Assembly (NCBI RefSeq): GCF_900240975.1
Contig: NZ_LT968776.1
Coordinates: 3,531,092-3,595,091, forward strand
Source of the DNA: Mycobacterium sp. 4858
Lineage (GTDB): Bacteria > Actinomycetota > Actinomycetes > Mycobacteriales > Mycobacteriaceae
Direction: 5' to 3'
Length of the DNA stretch: 64,000 bases
Below, one piece after another: positions 7,997-15,982 of this stretch. The position numbers were made by a program, and so were the translations under genes. Position 1 is the stretch's first letter; each line of letters opens with the position of its first letter. The notes under the pieces are model-generated. The model saw only the letters and a list, made by a program, of their open reading frames with translations. It had not been told where the DNA came from and ran no database searches.

Positions 7997-8512
7997 ATGA
8001 ACCGGCTCGCCTGCGTCGCTGCGACTGTCGCGTTGACGTCCATGGTCCCGACCATTCCGGCCCGTGCTGATCCGGCCGTCACGCTACGTGACCTGCTACC
8101 GGCCGGCTACAGCAGCGATACCTGCCACGCCATTGATCGTGGGACGGCCGTGGCCGCAATGAGTTGTGGGCCTAACTCGTTCGCGGGCGGGCCGACGTCG
8201 GCGGTCTATCAAATTTTCGGTGACCAGGCAACGCTGCAGAAGGCTTTCTCGGCGGTGGTCAATGGCGTGGATTGGACCGCTACGACGTGTCCCGGGGCGA
8301 AGTCTCCCGATCCCATTCGACTCCGAATCTCCGACGGAACCACGTACGGGTCTGTTGCCTGTGGCCGGGCGCGCACCTTCCAGACCGACCGCGATGGCGC
8401 CGTGGTGTGGACCAAGGACACCGACAACTTTCTCGGCGTGGCATGGGCCGCCTACCAGGGCCAGTCCTATCCGGCGAACCTGTACGCGTGGCTACAAGCA
8501 CAGGTGACCTGA
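7997..8512 (+). CDS. Secreted protein with Cys-containing domain, unknown function
   Basis: Protein of 171 aa with a clear signal peptide (MNRLACVAATVALTSMVP) and an AxA-type cleavage site before DPAVTL. The mature domain has LRDLLPAGYSSDTCH, AMSCGPNS, TTCPGAKS and SVACGRA, so four cysteines and probably two disulfides. The LLPxGY...C...SCG pattern recalls extracytoplasmic domains found in mycobacterial secreted and kinase-linked proteins, but I cannot name a family with certainty. I chose ATG 7997 because longer forms would put residues before the signal peptide. A DosR-like box lies 35 bp upstream. Confidence 0.7.
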   Translation: MNRLACVAATVALTSMVPTIPARADPAVTLRDLLPAGYSSDTCHAIDRGTAVAAMSCGPNSFAGGPTSAVYQIFGDQATLQKAFSAVVNGVDWTATTCPGAKSPDPIRLRISDGTTYGSVACGRARTFQTDRDGAVVWTKDTDNFLGVAWAAYQGQSYPANLYAWLQAQVT

Positions 8513-8514
8513 AG

Positions 8515-8753
8515 CCTTCGATCGCGGTTACCGGATCGCCGACGAGTTCGCGGTCCGCTCGGCGGCCGAAACGGTGTCGCGTACCGCCATTCGGGCATCG
8601 CGATCTTCACCCGCGACGTTCTCGTTCTCCCGCCGGCGAGCGTGTACAGAGGCCCGGCGCTCCCTCGCGGTCGACAACGCCGGTGCGGTGCATTGCCAGG
8701 CGTAGGGCAATCACGGCTTCATCGTCTCCGCCGACCGCGACGTGCTCTGGTAG
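8515..8753 (+). pseudogene. Possible decayed gene fragment
   Basis: This 240-bp stretch between two converging genes has coding-like pieces but no intact frame. In one frame SLAVDNAGAVHCQA is followed by a TAG at 8703-8705, then GNHGFIVSADRDVLW and a second TAG at 8751-8753. In another frame, just upstream, is IFTRDVLVLPPASVYRG. This looks like a small exported-protein gene broken by a frameshift and a nonsense mutation. The parent family is not recognised. It may also be chance. Confidence 0.3.
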
Positions 8754-8756
8754 CGG

Positions 8757-9917
8757 CTAGGGCGTCCAGGCGAAGGCATCGACGCCGGTGTCAACGCGCT
8801 TGGGATTGCGGTTGTCGAAATCGGCTACCACCAACGCCTTTTCCGGAGAGGTGTCGAGGTAGGCCACGAAGTTGCCGGCGCCCCACGCCGGTCCTTGGCC
8901 GCTTGCTTCGACGTCAGTCGCCGTCGTACGCGGCATGTAGTCCGCCTTGCCGAGAATTTGGATCGCCTTCGACGAGTCCGAGGGGCCCGGCTTCGTGAAT
9001 GCCACCGCACCGGAGTCCAGCACGGCGATATCGCTGTAGTTCGAACCCTGTTGCGTGAACACGATGGTGGGCTGGGCGCCAGCCTTGTCGGCTGGGACGG
9101 AGTAGATGCCGCCGGTACGCAGAGCGAAGGGAATACTTGTGAAATCCGGACCCGAAGCGTCACCGGTGGTGAACAGTATGGTCTGCCCGTCCTTGCCATA
9201 GGTCACCGAGAACGCATTCGTGCCGGCCGCGACCCGTCTGGATGCGCCGCCGACCACGAGCACATTGACATCGACAGGCCGCACGTCGCTGCGCGAGTTG
9301 ACCCACACGATGTGGCCGCCGTCGGGTGACCACGCGAAGTCGGGTACGGCGAACAGCGGCGGTTCTGCGGGCACCAGCGCGCCATTGTCCGTGGCCGCGA
9401 CGAGCAGGCGGCCACCGTTGATGATCCCGTTAGCGGGGTGGTCGACGAAGGCCACCTGTTGTCCCTTCGGCGACCATCTGGGGCTTGCGATCATGGTCGG
9501 TCCCTCGTCGGGGACCTGCGGAATTTTCGCCGGGTCCACGAGCCGCCGCGGCGGACCGACGGGCATGAGCTCTCGCGAGAGGTCCTGCACCCATAACTCA
9601 CCGCCGTAGTCGTCACCCTTCACCTTTCGCACGAACGCGACGTGCGCCAAGTCGGGCGATGGCGCGGGCTGGGTGTCCGCAGGGCCGTCCGTCAGCTTGC
9701 GCCCCGGCTCGCCCGCAGGCGCGCTGACGTACAGCGACCCCGCCTTGGCGTAGAACAATGCGCCGGCCCGGTTGGACACCGGAGCAGACGATGACGTCGG
9801 GGTGACCGGCGACGGCGCGGAGTGTGGGGTGCCTCCGGTCGAATGGCACGCGGAAAGCAGCACGGCAAGCAGTGCCGCAGACTGCCGGCCACGACGCCAG
9901 AACATGGGCGTCACCAT
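8757..9917 (-). CDS. TolB-like beta-propeller lipoprotein
   Basis: Protein of 386 aa. The N-terminus MVTPMFWRRGRQSAALLAV leads to the lipobox LLSAC, so it should be a lipid-anchored exported protein. The mature part has repeated propeller-strand motifs: APSPDLAHVAFVR, SPRWSPKGQQVAFVD, DFAWSPDGGHIVWV and TYGKDGQTILFTT. This is typical of TolB/WD40-like PD40 repeats, roughly five or six blades. No catalytic residues are apparent, so a binding or scaffold role is more likely. I chose ATG 9917; ATG 9905 is possible and keeps the lipobox. A DosR-box-like palindrome lies 41-54 bp upstream of the start. Confidence 0.75.
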   Translation of the reverse strand: MVTPMFWRRGRQSAALLAVLLSACHSTGGTPHSAPSPVTPTSSSAPVSNRAGALFYAKAGSLYVSAPAGEPGRKLTDGPADTQPAPSPDLAHVAFVRKVKGDDYGGELWVQDLSRELMPVGPPRRLVDPAKIPQVPDEGPTMIASPRWSPKGQQVAFVDHPANGIINGGRLLVAATDNGALVPAEPPLFAVPDFAWSPDGGHIVWVNSRSDVRPVDVNVLVVGGASRRVAAGTNAFSVTYGKDGQTILFTTGDASGPDFTSIPFALRTGGIYSVPADKAGAQPTIVFTQQGSNYSDIAVLDSGAVAFTKPGPSDSSKAIQILGKADYMPRTTATDVEASGQGPAWGAGNFVAYLDTSPEKALVVADFDNRNPKRVDTGVDAFAWTP

Positions 9918-9957
9918 AACTGGCTTGCTAGGCCCGGACGAGAACTCCGGTGGGAAG

Positions 9958-9971
9958 GGGACTTTGGTCCC
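9958..9971. promoter_or_regulatory. Near-perfect DosR (DevR) box
   Basis: The sequence GGGACTTTGGTCCC is a GGGAC/GTCCC inverted repeat with a 4-nt spacer. It fits the published DosR core GGGACTTNNGTCCC at every fixed base. It lies between the divergent TolB-like lipoprotein (start 9917, minus) and a second lipoprotein (start 10117, plus). The distance suits the minus-strand gene best. Confidence 0.6.
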
Positions 9972-10116
9972 TTGTCGAGTCCACTGGGGCACCGAGCGTC
10001 CGTGCAGTTCAACGCATCGTACGCAGTAGTCTGAGCAAATCTGGGTCGTCTTCCTATCGGAGGTAGAGCCTTTATGCCCTGTCTGACTGGCGTCGCCGGG
10101 GCGAAGGATCACCAGG

Positions 10117-10587
10117 GTGATCAAGCAAGCCATTGGGGTCGTTGCGGTGGTTCTTCTCATCGCGGGGTGTTCAACTCGGACACACACCGGCGGGGGCACC
10201 ACCACCACGACAACGCCGCATTCCCAGGCCGTGCGCGAATGGGTCGAGCTGACCAAAGACCACATGCAGGACCTGGGAATCGCCATGGGCAAGGCCACCT
10301 TCGCCATCGGCAGCCAGGATTACCCCGGCCTCGGGGCGGCCTGCCACGATGGCCATGAGGCAGCGAGTTTCCTGCAGGGCCACCTGCCGTCTCCCGACAA
10401 AGAACTCACCACGGCGCTGCAAGCCAGCCTCGACGACTTCGACGCCGCGTCCCACTTCTGCGTCGCCGCGGTCGAGGACAAGGATGCGAACGAGGCCCGC
10501 CATGCGGGGGAGTTCATGAATTCCGCGGAGGGGCATCTGTCCACCGCCACCGCCATCCGCGATCGCGTCCTCAACGAACACCCGTAG
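10117..10587 (+). CDS. Small lipoprotein, unknown function
   Basis: Protein of 156 aa, GTG start. The signal sequence MIKQAIGVVAVVLLIAGC ends in lipobox LIAGC, and a Thr-rich spacer (GGGTTTTTT) follows. The mature domain is predicted to be mostly helical, with LTKDHMQDLGIAMGKATF and TTALQASLDDFDAASHFC. It has two cysteines (AACHDG and SHFCVA) that could form one disulfide. No family was recognised. It is divergent from the TolB-like lipoprotein across a region with a DosR-like box, so co-regulation is possible. Confidence 0.7.
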   Translation: MIKQAIGVVAVVLLIAGCSTRTHTGGGTTTTTTPHSQAVREWVELTKDHMQDLGIAMGKATFAIGSQDYPGLGAACHDGHEAASFLQGHLPSPDKELTTALQASLDDFDAASHFCVAAVEDKDANEARHAGEFMNSAEGHLSTATAIRDRVLNEHP

Positions 10588-10649
10588 GTCATCGGTCGAG
10601 CGGGCCTTTTGCGGCGCTCGACGGAATGCGACGAAAGGTCCGGTGCGGG

Positions 10650-10663
10650 AGGACCTTGGCCCC
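10650..10663. promoter_or_regulatory. DosR-box-like site upstream of a small membrane protein
   Basis: AGGACCTTGGCCCC resembles the DosR core GGGACTTNNGTCCC with three substitutions (first base, sixth base, and T to C in the right half). It lies 71 bp before the ATG at 10735. It is weaker than the site at 9958 and is listed because it is the third such site within 2.7 kb. Confidence 0.3.
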
Positions 10664-10734
10664 TATGCCCGGTTACGGGGGAGCCGCGACAGTGAAACCA
10701 CACGACTTCGTGGCAACCGAGAGAGGGCAATGAC

Positions 10735-11037
10735 ATGAATCGCGAAATCAGCAAATTCTTCTGCGGAGCGTTCGCCGGAATCGCTTATGCGCACGCGGGC
10801 TACGCCGTCGCCGCATCAGCCGGCATCATCGACGAGCCCATCTTCCTCGGCAGGAAGTGGGGCGTCGGGTTCATGTGGACGGAGGCCGTTGTCTACACGG
10901 CGATCAGCGCGGCCCTCGGATACGCCGGGTGGCGTTCACAACCCGTCGCGCTGCGCGACATGAGCGCGCCGCAGACCAACGGGCAGTCCGCGCAAGGGGC
11001 GCCCGGGGCGAAAGTATCGGTGTCTTCGCCGAATTGA
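10735..11037 (+). CDS. Small membrane protein, unknown function
   Basis: Protein of 100 aa starting MNREISKFFCGAFAG. Two hydrophobic stretches, about 11-32 and 48-66 (MWTEAVVYTAISAALGYAGW), suggest two membrane helices. A polar, Gln/Ser-rich tail follows. No family was recognised. GAGAGGGCA just before the ATG is a plausible ribosome-binding site. A weak DosR-like box is 71 bp upstream. Confidence 0.65.
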   Translation: MNREISKFFCGAFAGIAYAHAGYAVAASAGIIDEPIFLGRKWGVGFMWTEAVVYTAISAALGYAGWRSQPVALRDMSAPQTNGQSAQGAPGAKVSVSSPN

Positions 11038-11095
11038 CCGGGTCGCCGACGGCGCGGGGACGCAGTAGTCCGCACCGAAGGTCCGCACAGAAGGG

Positions 11096-11476
11096 ATGCC
11101 CAGCCGGATGAACGTCCCGCGTGGGAAGCGGTGGGTGGTCGCCTGCGTGCTCCTGCTGTCCGCCACCGCGGCGCTTTGTTCGGGGTCGGCATCGGCGGAT
11201 CCGGTCGATGATGCGTTCATCGCGTCGCTGGTGAATTACGGGATCGAGGTCCGGGACAGCGGCACCGCGATCGCCATGGCGCACCGCGTGTGTACGGGAT
11301 TCGACAACAACGCGAATGCAAGCGTTTTGGCGATGAAGGTGATGCGCGACACCGACCTCACGATGCGGGAGTCCGGTTATTTCATCGGCCTGTCGGTGGC
11401 CGCCTACTGCCCGCAGTACCGCGGGCTCATCGACACCTCGCTGATCTGGCTGATACCGGGTCCCCCGCTGATGTGA
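11096..11476 (+). CDS. Secreted DUF732 family protein
   Basis: Protein of 126 aa with a signal peptide (WVVACVLLLSATAALCSG) and cleavage near SASA|DPVDDAF. The mature part matches the mycobacterial DUF732 pattern: DDAFIASLVNYGIEV, then a Cys in HRVCTGFD and a second Cys in AAYCPQYRG close to the C-terminus. DUF732 proteins are small helical secreted proteins of unknown function, abundant in mycobacteria. ATG 11108 is an alternative start that keeps the signal peptide. Confidence 0.8.
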   Translation: MPSRMNVPRGKRWVVACVLLLSATAALCSGSASADPVDDAFIASLVNYGIEVRDSGTAIAMAHRVCTGFDNNANASVLAMKVMRDTDLTMRESGYFIGLSVAAYCPQYRGLIDTSLIWLIPGPPLM

Positions 11477-11574
11477 ACGCGAACGCCGGTCATCGCGGCA
11501 CACCGTCGGCGGGCCGACCGAGGCCAAGCACAGTAAGTTGGTCGCGACCGCCACCGCGAAGGAGTTGCGCCGAA

Positions 11575-12801
11575 GTGACCGACGATCCGCGGGCCGACGC
11601 TGTTTCCCGCCAATACGATCGGTGGGAATATCCGCCTCCCGTGACCGACCTCGCGGCATGGAGCACGAACCACTGGGATTGGTTCGATCCCTTCTGGGCG
11701 CACCGGGTGTTGTGGCCCGACCGGGGCTACAAGCCGGATCTCGACATTCTCATCGCGGGCTGCGGCACCTTCCAGGCGGCCCTGATCGCGTTCATGAACC
11801 GCGCCGCCACAGTGGTCGCCATCGACGTCAGCCGGTCGGCGCTGAAGCACCAGCAATACTTGAAGGACAAGCACGGGCTCGACAACCTGGAATTGCGTCT
11901 GCTTCCCATCGAAGAAGTGGCGACGCTGTCCCGCGACTTCGACCTGATCGTCTCCACCGGCGTCTTGCACCACATGGCGGAGCCGCTGGCCGGCCTCAAA
12001 GCGCTGGGCGGACGTCTGCGCGCCGATGGGGTGCTGGCCGTCATGCTTTACGCGAAGTACGGCCGCATCGGCGTCGACATGCTCGAATCGGTGTTTCGCG
12101 ACCTCGGACTGACGCAGGACGATGCATCGGTCCAAATGGTCAAAGAGGCGATCACGGTGCTACCGGCGGATCACCCGGTGCGGTCCTACCTCAACCGCGC
12201 GAACGATCTGATGTCCGACGGCGCCCTGGTCGATACGTTTCTGCACAGTCGCCAGCGAAGCTACACCGTCACGGAATGCCTGGACCTGGTCAGCTCCGCC
12301 GGGCTGGCATTCCAGGGATGGTTTCACAAAACGCCTTACTACCCGCACGATTTCGCCGCGCCGGCGAGCCGGTTCCAGGCCGTGCTGGACCGGCTCCCGG
12401 ACGTCGAACTGTGGTCCGTCATGGAACGGCTGCAGCCGGCCAGTGCCACCCACTTCTTCATGGCCTGCCGCCCGGAACGTCCGAAAGAGCATTACGCAAT
12501 CGACTTTTCCACGGCTGAAGCGTTCGACTACGTCCCGCTGCTGCGCACGGCATGCCTACTGTCCGGCGACGAGATCCATTTGCCCGGTGCGAAGTTGAAG
12601 CTCAACCCGGCCCAGCTGCCCTTCGTCCAGCAGGTCGACGGCCGCCGCACGATTCGGGAGATCATCGAGTCCGTGGCACAGCGTGACGATGTCGGGCCGG
12701 AAAACGCCGATCTGGTAAAGGAATTCGGACGCAAGTTGTTCCAGTCGCTGTGGCGTCTCGACTTCTTGGCGATGGCGCTGAACACCGGCGCGTCCGGCTA
12801 G
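11575..12801 (+). CDS. SAM-dependent methyltransferase with extra C-terminal domain
   Basis: Protein of 408 aa, GTG start. The class I methyltransferase fold is indicated by motif I LDILIAGCGTFQAAL (about 50-65), the acidic end of strand 2 in TVVAIDVSRSALK, and LIVSTGVLHHMAEP (about 120-135). The last 100 residues (from FDYVPLLRTACLLSG) look like a separate small winged-helix-like domain with LPFVQQVDGRRTIREIIE. The substrate is unknown. AAGGAG lies upstream. It runs to within 4 bp of the converging CheB-type gene. Confidence 0.75.
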   Translation: MTDDPRADAVSRQYDRWEYPPPVTDLAAWSTNHWDWFDPFWAHRVLWPDRGYKPDLDILIAGCGTFQAALIAFMNRAATVVAIDVSRSALKHQQYLKDKHGLDNLELRLLPIEEVATLSRDFDLIVSTGVLHHMAEPLAGLKALGGRLRADGVLAVMLYAKYGRIGVDMLESVFRDLGLTQDDASVQMVKEAITVLPADHPVRSYLNRANDLMSDGALVDTFLHSRQRSYTVTECLDLVSSAGLAFQGWFHKTPYYPHDFAAPASRFQAVLDRLPDVELWSVMERLQPASATHFFMACRPERPKEHYAIDFSTAEAFDYVPLLRTACLLSGDEIHLPGAKLKLNPAQLPFVQQVDGRRTIREIIESVAQRDDVGPENADLVKEFGRKLFQSLWRLDFLAMALNTGASG

Positions 12802-12805
12802 CCTT

Positions 12806-13822
12806 TCACGACGACGCCTCGGTGGTCCCGTTGTTGCCGGCCTTGGCCGCCAGAAGGCCCTGGCGAAGCGCGGCGATCGCGTGCGCGGCCTGGTTTGCCG
12901 CGGCGGTGTAGCCTTCCAAATCGACTGCGCTCTCCGCATTTTCGGCCAAGGTGCGAGACAGTCGCGCGGTGTCCTTCAGGGTGCGGATGGCCGCCCAGAC
13001 CGCTTCCTCGAGTTCGTCGCCGTAAGCCACCAGCAGCGCCTGTGCGGTCCACGCGTGCCCGACCTGGCAGCGGTACCCGTTGTCGGCAACGGCCATCAGC
13101 GCGCCGTTGCAGCTGGGGCAGGTGTACCCGGTCGGCGGGCCCAGGTCCTCGATGCCGACCGCCGCCGCGAATTGGCTGTCCATTGCGATCTGGTTCTCCA
13201 ACTCGAGCCGCCCGTCCGGGTCCGCCGCCGGCTCTTCGATGTTCCGGCCGGCCAGCTCGGCGAGCAGGCTCCCGATGTCCTTGGCCGCCGCGGTGTGATC
13301 GGTCACGGAGGCCTTGATGGCGTTGTTCGGCAGATCGGGAAACAGCGCGTCCGCCGGTTCCTGGACCACGGCGACTCCTCCCTTCCCCTTGATGGCGCGC
13401 AGCCCGGCCACGCCGTCGTCGAGCAGGCCCGACATCAGGACACCGATTGCCCTGGGGCCGTAGTCCAGCGCGACGGACCTGAAAAGCGCATCGATCCCCG
13501 GTCGGCGACCGCTCTCCCACGGACCATCCGACAGGGCTATCCGGTGGTCGCGGGCAAGCAGATGGTGATCGGGCACGGCGGCGTAAATACGTCCGGCCTC
13601 CAGGACCGCGCCGTCGACGGCCGCGACCGCCGGCAACGGACCGCACCTGCCGATGATCTGGGCCAGCAGCGAAGGCGCTCCCCGGCTCATGTGGATGACG
13701 ATCATGACAGCGAACGGGAAGTCGGCCGGCATGCCCGCCGCCAGTTCGCACAACGCTTCGATGCCTCCTGCGGATGCACCGATCGCCACCACGCCTTCAG
13801 CCGGTGTCGCCGTGCGTTCCAT
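12806..13822 (-). CDS. Stand-alone CheB-type methylesterase-like protein with zinc ribbon
   Basis: Protein of 338 aa. The CheB catalytic domain (about 10-190) has the nucleophile region VAIGASAGGIEAL (Ser17), the His in IVIHMSRG (His44) and the Asp in MSGLLDDGVAGL (Asp136). This is the full Ser-His-Asp triad. There is no N-terminal receiver domain. Beyond it is a CxxC...CxxGH zinc-ribbon pattern (YTCPSCNG and YRCQVGHAW) and a helical tail. In motile bacteria CheB demethylates chemoreceptors. Mycobacteria are non-motile and no che genes are nearby, so another esterase or glutamine-deamidase role is likely. I chose ATG 13822; upstream GTG starts exist. Confidence 0.8.
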   Translation of the reverse strand: MERTATPAEGVVAIGASAGGIEALCELAAGMPADFPFAVMIVIHMSRGAPSLLAQIIGRCGPLPAVAAVDGAVLEAGRIYAAVPDHHLLARDHRIALSDGPWESGRRPGIDALFRSVALDYGPRAIGVLMSGLLDDGVAGLRAIKGKGGVAVVQEPADALFPDLPNNAIKASVTDHTAAAKDIGSLLAELAGRNIEEPAADPDGRLELENQIAMDSQFAAAVGIEDLGPPTGYTCPSCNGALMAVADNGYRCQVGHAWTAQALLVAYGDELEEAVWAAIRTLKDTARLSRTLAENAESAVDLEGYTAAANQAAHAIAALRQGLLAAKAGNNGTTEASS

Positions 13823-14098
13823 AGCTCGACCCAGCCTCACCCTGTCCTGGCTGACAGCTTCCGGAGCCCGCCACCGCCTGCAAACGTCTGGGTCAAGACT
13901 GACGCCGGCTGGGCATGACGCCAAGGGTCGTAAGGCCCCTACTTGGCGCGGGCGCACGCCGAGGAAAGCGCTTGGTGGCGCGGTGATCACGGTGGTCAGC
14001 CCGGACTCGACGGTGCGCGGTTTGGCCCGCGGACCAAATTTCTGGCCTGCCGCCGGCGGCGCGGCGATCCGCCACTCATAGACTGGCGCATCGTGGGC

Positions 14099-14875
14099 AT
14101 GCTGTTTGGTCTTGCTTCGTGGATCGTTTATTGGGTGCTCGTCGGCAACGTGCCGTTCGGCGCCGCCGCGTTGACCGCTCTGGCGGTCGCGGTCATCGCC
14201 ATGGTGATCGGGGCGGTCGGCGGCAAGCCGGAGCGAACGCTCGAAATCGGTTCTGTCGCAGTCTTTGTGGTTCTGGTGGCGCTGACCTTCGCGCTGGGCG
14301 ACACATTCGCCCGACGGTGGATGCTGCCGCTCAGCACCGGAGGCTTCCTCATGGTGGCGCTGGTCGGCACGCTGACGGGCAGGACCTTCGTGCGCGCGTT
14401 CGCCGCCGCGGAACAACCCGCCGACGTCGTGAAGACCGAACTGTTCGGCCGGACCGTCCGCGTCCTGAGCTGGATCTGGGTGGCGACGGCGGCCAGCATG
14501 ACGGTGTCGTCGGCGATCCCGCCGATCCTGCGGGGGGACGCCACGATCCGGGACACCGGGACCCCGTTGTCGTACGTGTGCTACTGGCTGATTCCGTTCA
14601 CGCTGCTGGGTCTGGCGGCGCTGGCCTCGCGATTCCTCCCCGCGCGGATGCTGATCGGCGTCGATGACCTCGAGCGCGAGACCTCGTTCGTCGCCTACGA
14701 CGAAGCCACCATCGACGAGCTGTACTTCCTCGCGCAGGAACACGCCAACCGGGAGGTCGGCCCCGGCAAGGAGGCCTACAACGTCAAGGTCGGGGGCATG
14801 GGCACCCCGTTGACCGGGGACGAATCGCGCAAGTCGTGGCCGTCGACCTACAAGGTGCGCGACAAGCGGCGCTGA
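14099..14875 (+). CDS. Integral membrane protein, unknown function
   Basis: Protein of 258 aa with six probable membrane helices in the first 185 residues, such as ALTALAVAVIAMVIGAVGG, EIGSVAVFVVLVALTFALG and VCYWLIPFTLLGLAALASR. A soluble C-terminal tail follows, with DELYFLAQEHANREV and SWPSTYKVRDKRR. No transport or enzyme motif was recognised. GTG 14093, two codons upstream, is an alternative start. It is divergent from the CheB-type gene across 276 bp in which I see only a weak DosR-like inverted repeat (13925-13938). Confidence 0.65.
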   Translation: MLFGLASWIVYWVLVGNVPFGAAALTALAVAVIAMVIGAVGGKPERTLEIGSVAVFVVLVALTFALGDTFARRWMLPLSTGGFLMVALVGTLTGRTFVRAFAAAEQPADVVKTELFGRTVRVLSWIWVATAASMTVSSAIPPILRGDATIRDTGTPLSYVCYWLIPFTLLGLAALASRFLPARMLIGVDDLERETSFVAYDEATIDELYFLAQEHANREVGPGKEAYNVKVGGMGTPLTGDESRKSWPSTYKVRDKRR

Positions 14876-14941
14876 CCGGTGCGCGGGCCGTTAGTCGTCG
14901 GCGACCCGCTTCGCCCGGCTTCGCCGCGCTCGCGATCGCCG

Positions 14942-15955
14942 CTAATCGTCGGCGATGCCCGGCGCGCTGAGCGCCGCGACGGTGTCTTCCCGGTGCCGTA
15001 GCGAGCGGGTGGCCGCCGCGAACTGGTGGAGCTTGGCGATGACGGCCTGCCCTTCCGGCCGGTGGCCCCAGATGCTGATGCCCTGGTGGGTGGTGGGGCT
15101 CCAGGTCGCTTCGTCGACGACGATCGGGTTCCAGCCCACCTCCCATTCGAAGCCCGACGGCGTCGCCGCGTAGTAGGAGAGCTCCTTGTCGTTGGTGTGC
15201 TGCCCGATCGACAGGGCCATGCCGAAACCCAGTGCCTTGACCCGCTGGTAGGAGGTGACCATATCGTCGAGGGCCGCGACCTGCACGTTGACGTGCTGGA
15301 CGCGGGTGCGAATCGGGTTGATCGGCAACGCGTTCACCGATGCGATCGCCACCGAATGGTGTCGGTCGTTGACTCGCAGGAACCGGATCTTGAACCGCAT
15401 TCCGCTGATGGTCTCGTCGATGTAGTCCGAAAGCCGCGCGTCGAAGACGTGGTTGTAATAGCCGCGCACCTCGTGGGGCTTCTTCGTGGTGAGGGCGACG
15501 TGGCCCATTCCGCCTGTGCCGGTGACGAATCCGCTGCCCGGGATGTCCAGGGACAGCGGCGCGCTGCGGGCGGTGGTGTAGATCTCCTGGGCGAGTCCGT
15601 TCGGGCCGGGGAACCGCAGGAAGCGCTCGACCCCGCGCAGCTTCGCCTCTTCGTCGCTGCCCTCGACGCTGGGCACCCCGTGGTCGGCGACGCGGCGACT
15701 GATCTCGTCGAACGTTGCGTGACCGTCGAGCTGCCAACCGAGCGCGACGACGTCTTCCGCCGGCCCCCGCCGCAGCAGCACGCGACACTCGTTGTCGTCG
15801 AGGCGGAACCGGACGGTGTCGGGCGCCATCTCGTCGAGGTGCATGCCGATCGCGTCGCGGCCGAAGCGCTTCCAGTCGCTGATCTTGTCGGTTTCGATCA
15901 CGACATAACCCAGGTGCGCATTGCCGAACACCGAGGGCCGGTGGGTGGTAGACAT
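14942..15955 (-). CDS. Type I extradiol ring-cleavage dioxygenase
   Basis: Protein of 337 aa with the two-repeat vicinal-oxygen-chelate fold of BphC/HsaC-type enzymes. It should open a catechol ring next to the hydroxyls. The Fe(II) ligands are visible as His152 (GMGHVALT), His221 (RVQHVNVQ) and Glu272 (FEWEVGW). The active-site His pair DRHH (199-200) and the Tyr before TPSG are also present. It plays the MhpB step, but E. coli MhpB belongs to the unrelated LigB-type family. The gene is last in the minus-strand arm mhpA-mhpC-dioxygenase, 27 bp after the hydrolase. The substrate is probably 3-(2,3-dihydroxyphenyl)propionate or a related catechol, inferred from the neighbours. Confidence 0.9.
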   Translation of the reverse strand: MSTTHRPSVFGNAHLGYVVIETDKISDWKRFGRDAIGMHLDEMAPDTVRFRLDDNECRVLLRRGPAEDVVALGWQLDGHATFDEISRRVADHGVPSVEGSDEEAKLRGVERFLRFPGPNGLAQEIYTTARSAPLSLDIPGSGFVTGTGGMGHVALTTKKPHEVRGYYNHVFDARLSDYIDETISGMRFKIRFLRVNDRHHSVAIASVNALPINPIRTRVQHVNVQVAALDDMVTSYQRVKALGFGMALSIGQHTNDKELSYYAATPSGFEWEVGWNPIVVDEATWSPTTHQGISIWGHRPEGQAVIAKLHQFAAATRSLRHREDTVAALSAPGIADD

Positions 15956-15982
15956 GTTGATCCTTGTAATTGATTGCAGTGG

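Noticed and set aside
13925..13938. DosR-like repeat GGGTCGTAAGGCCC between the CheB-type and membrane-protein genes
   Set aside because: It lacks the key A/T pair of the half-sites (two mismatches at fixed bases) and fits poorly.
14876..14941. Short repeat TTAGTCGTCGGCGA / TTAATCGTCGGCGA near the dioxygenase end, also similar to 57410-57422
   Set aside because: Only 13-14 bp match. In G+C-rich DNA of this size such repeats are expected by chance.
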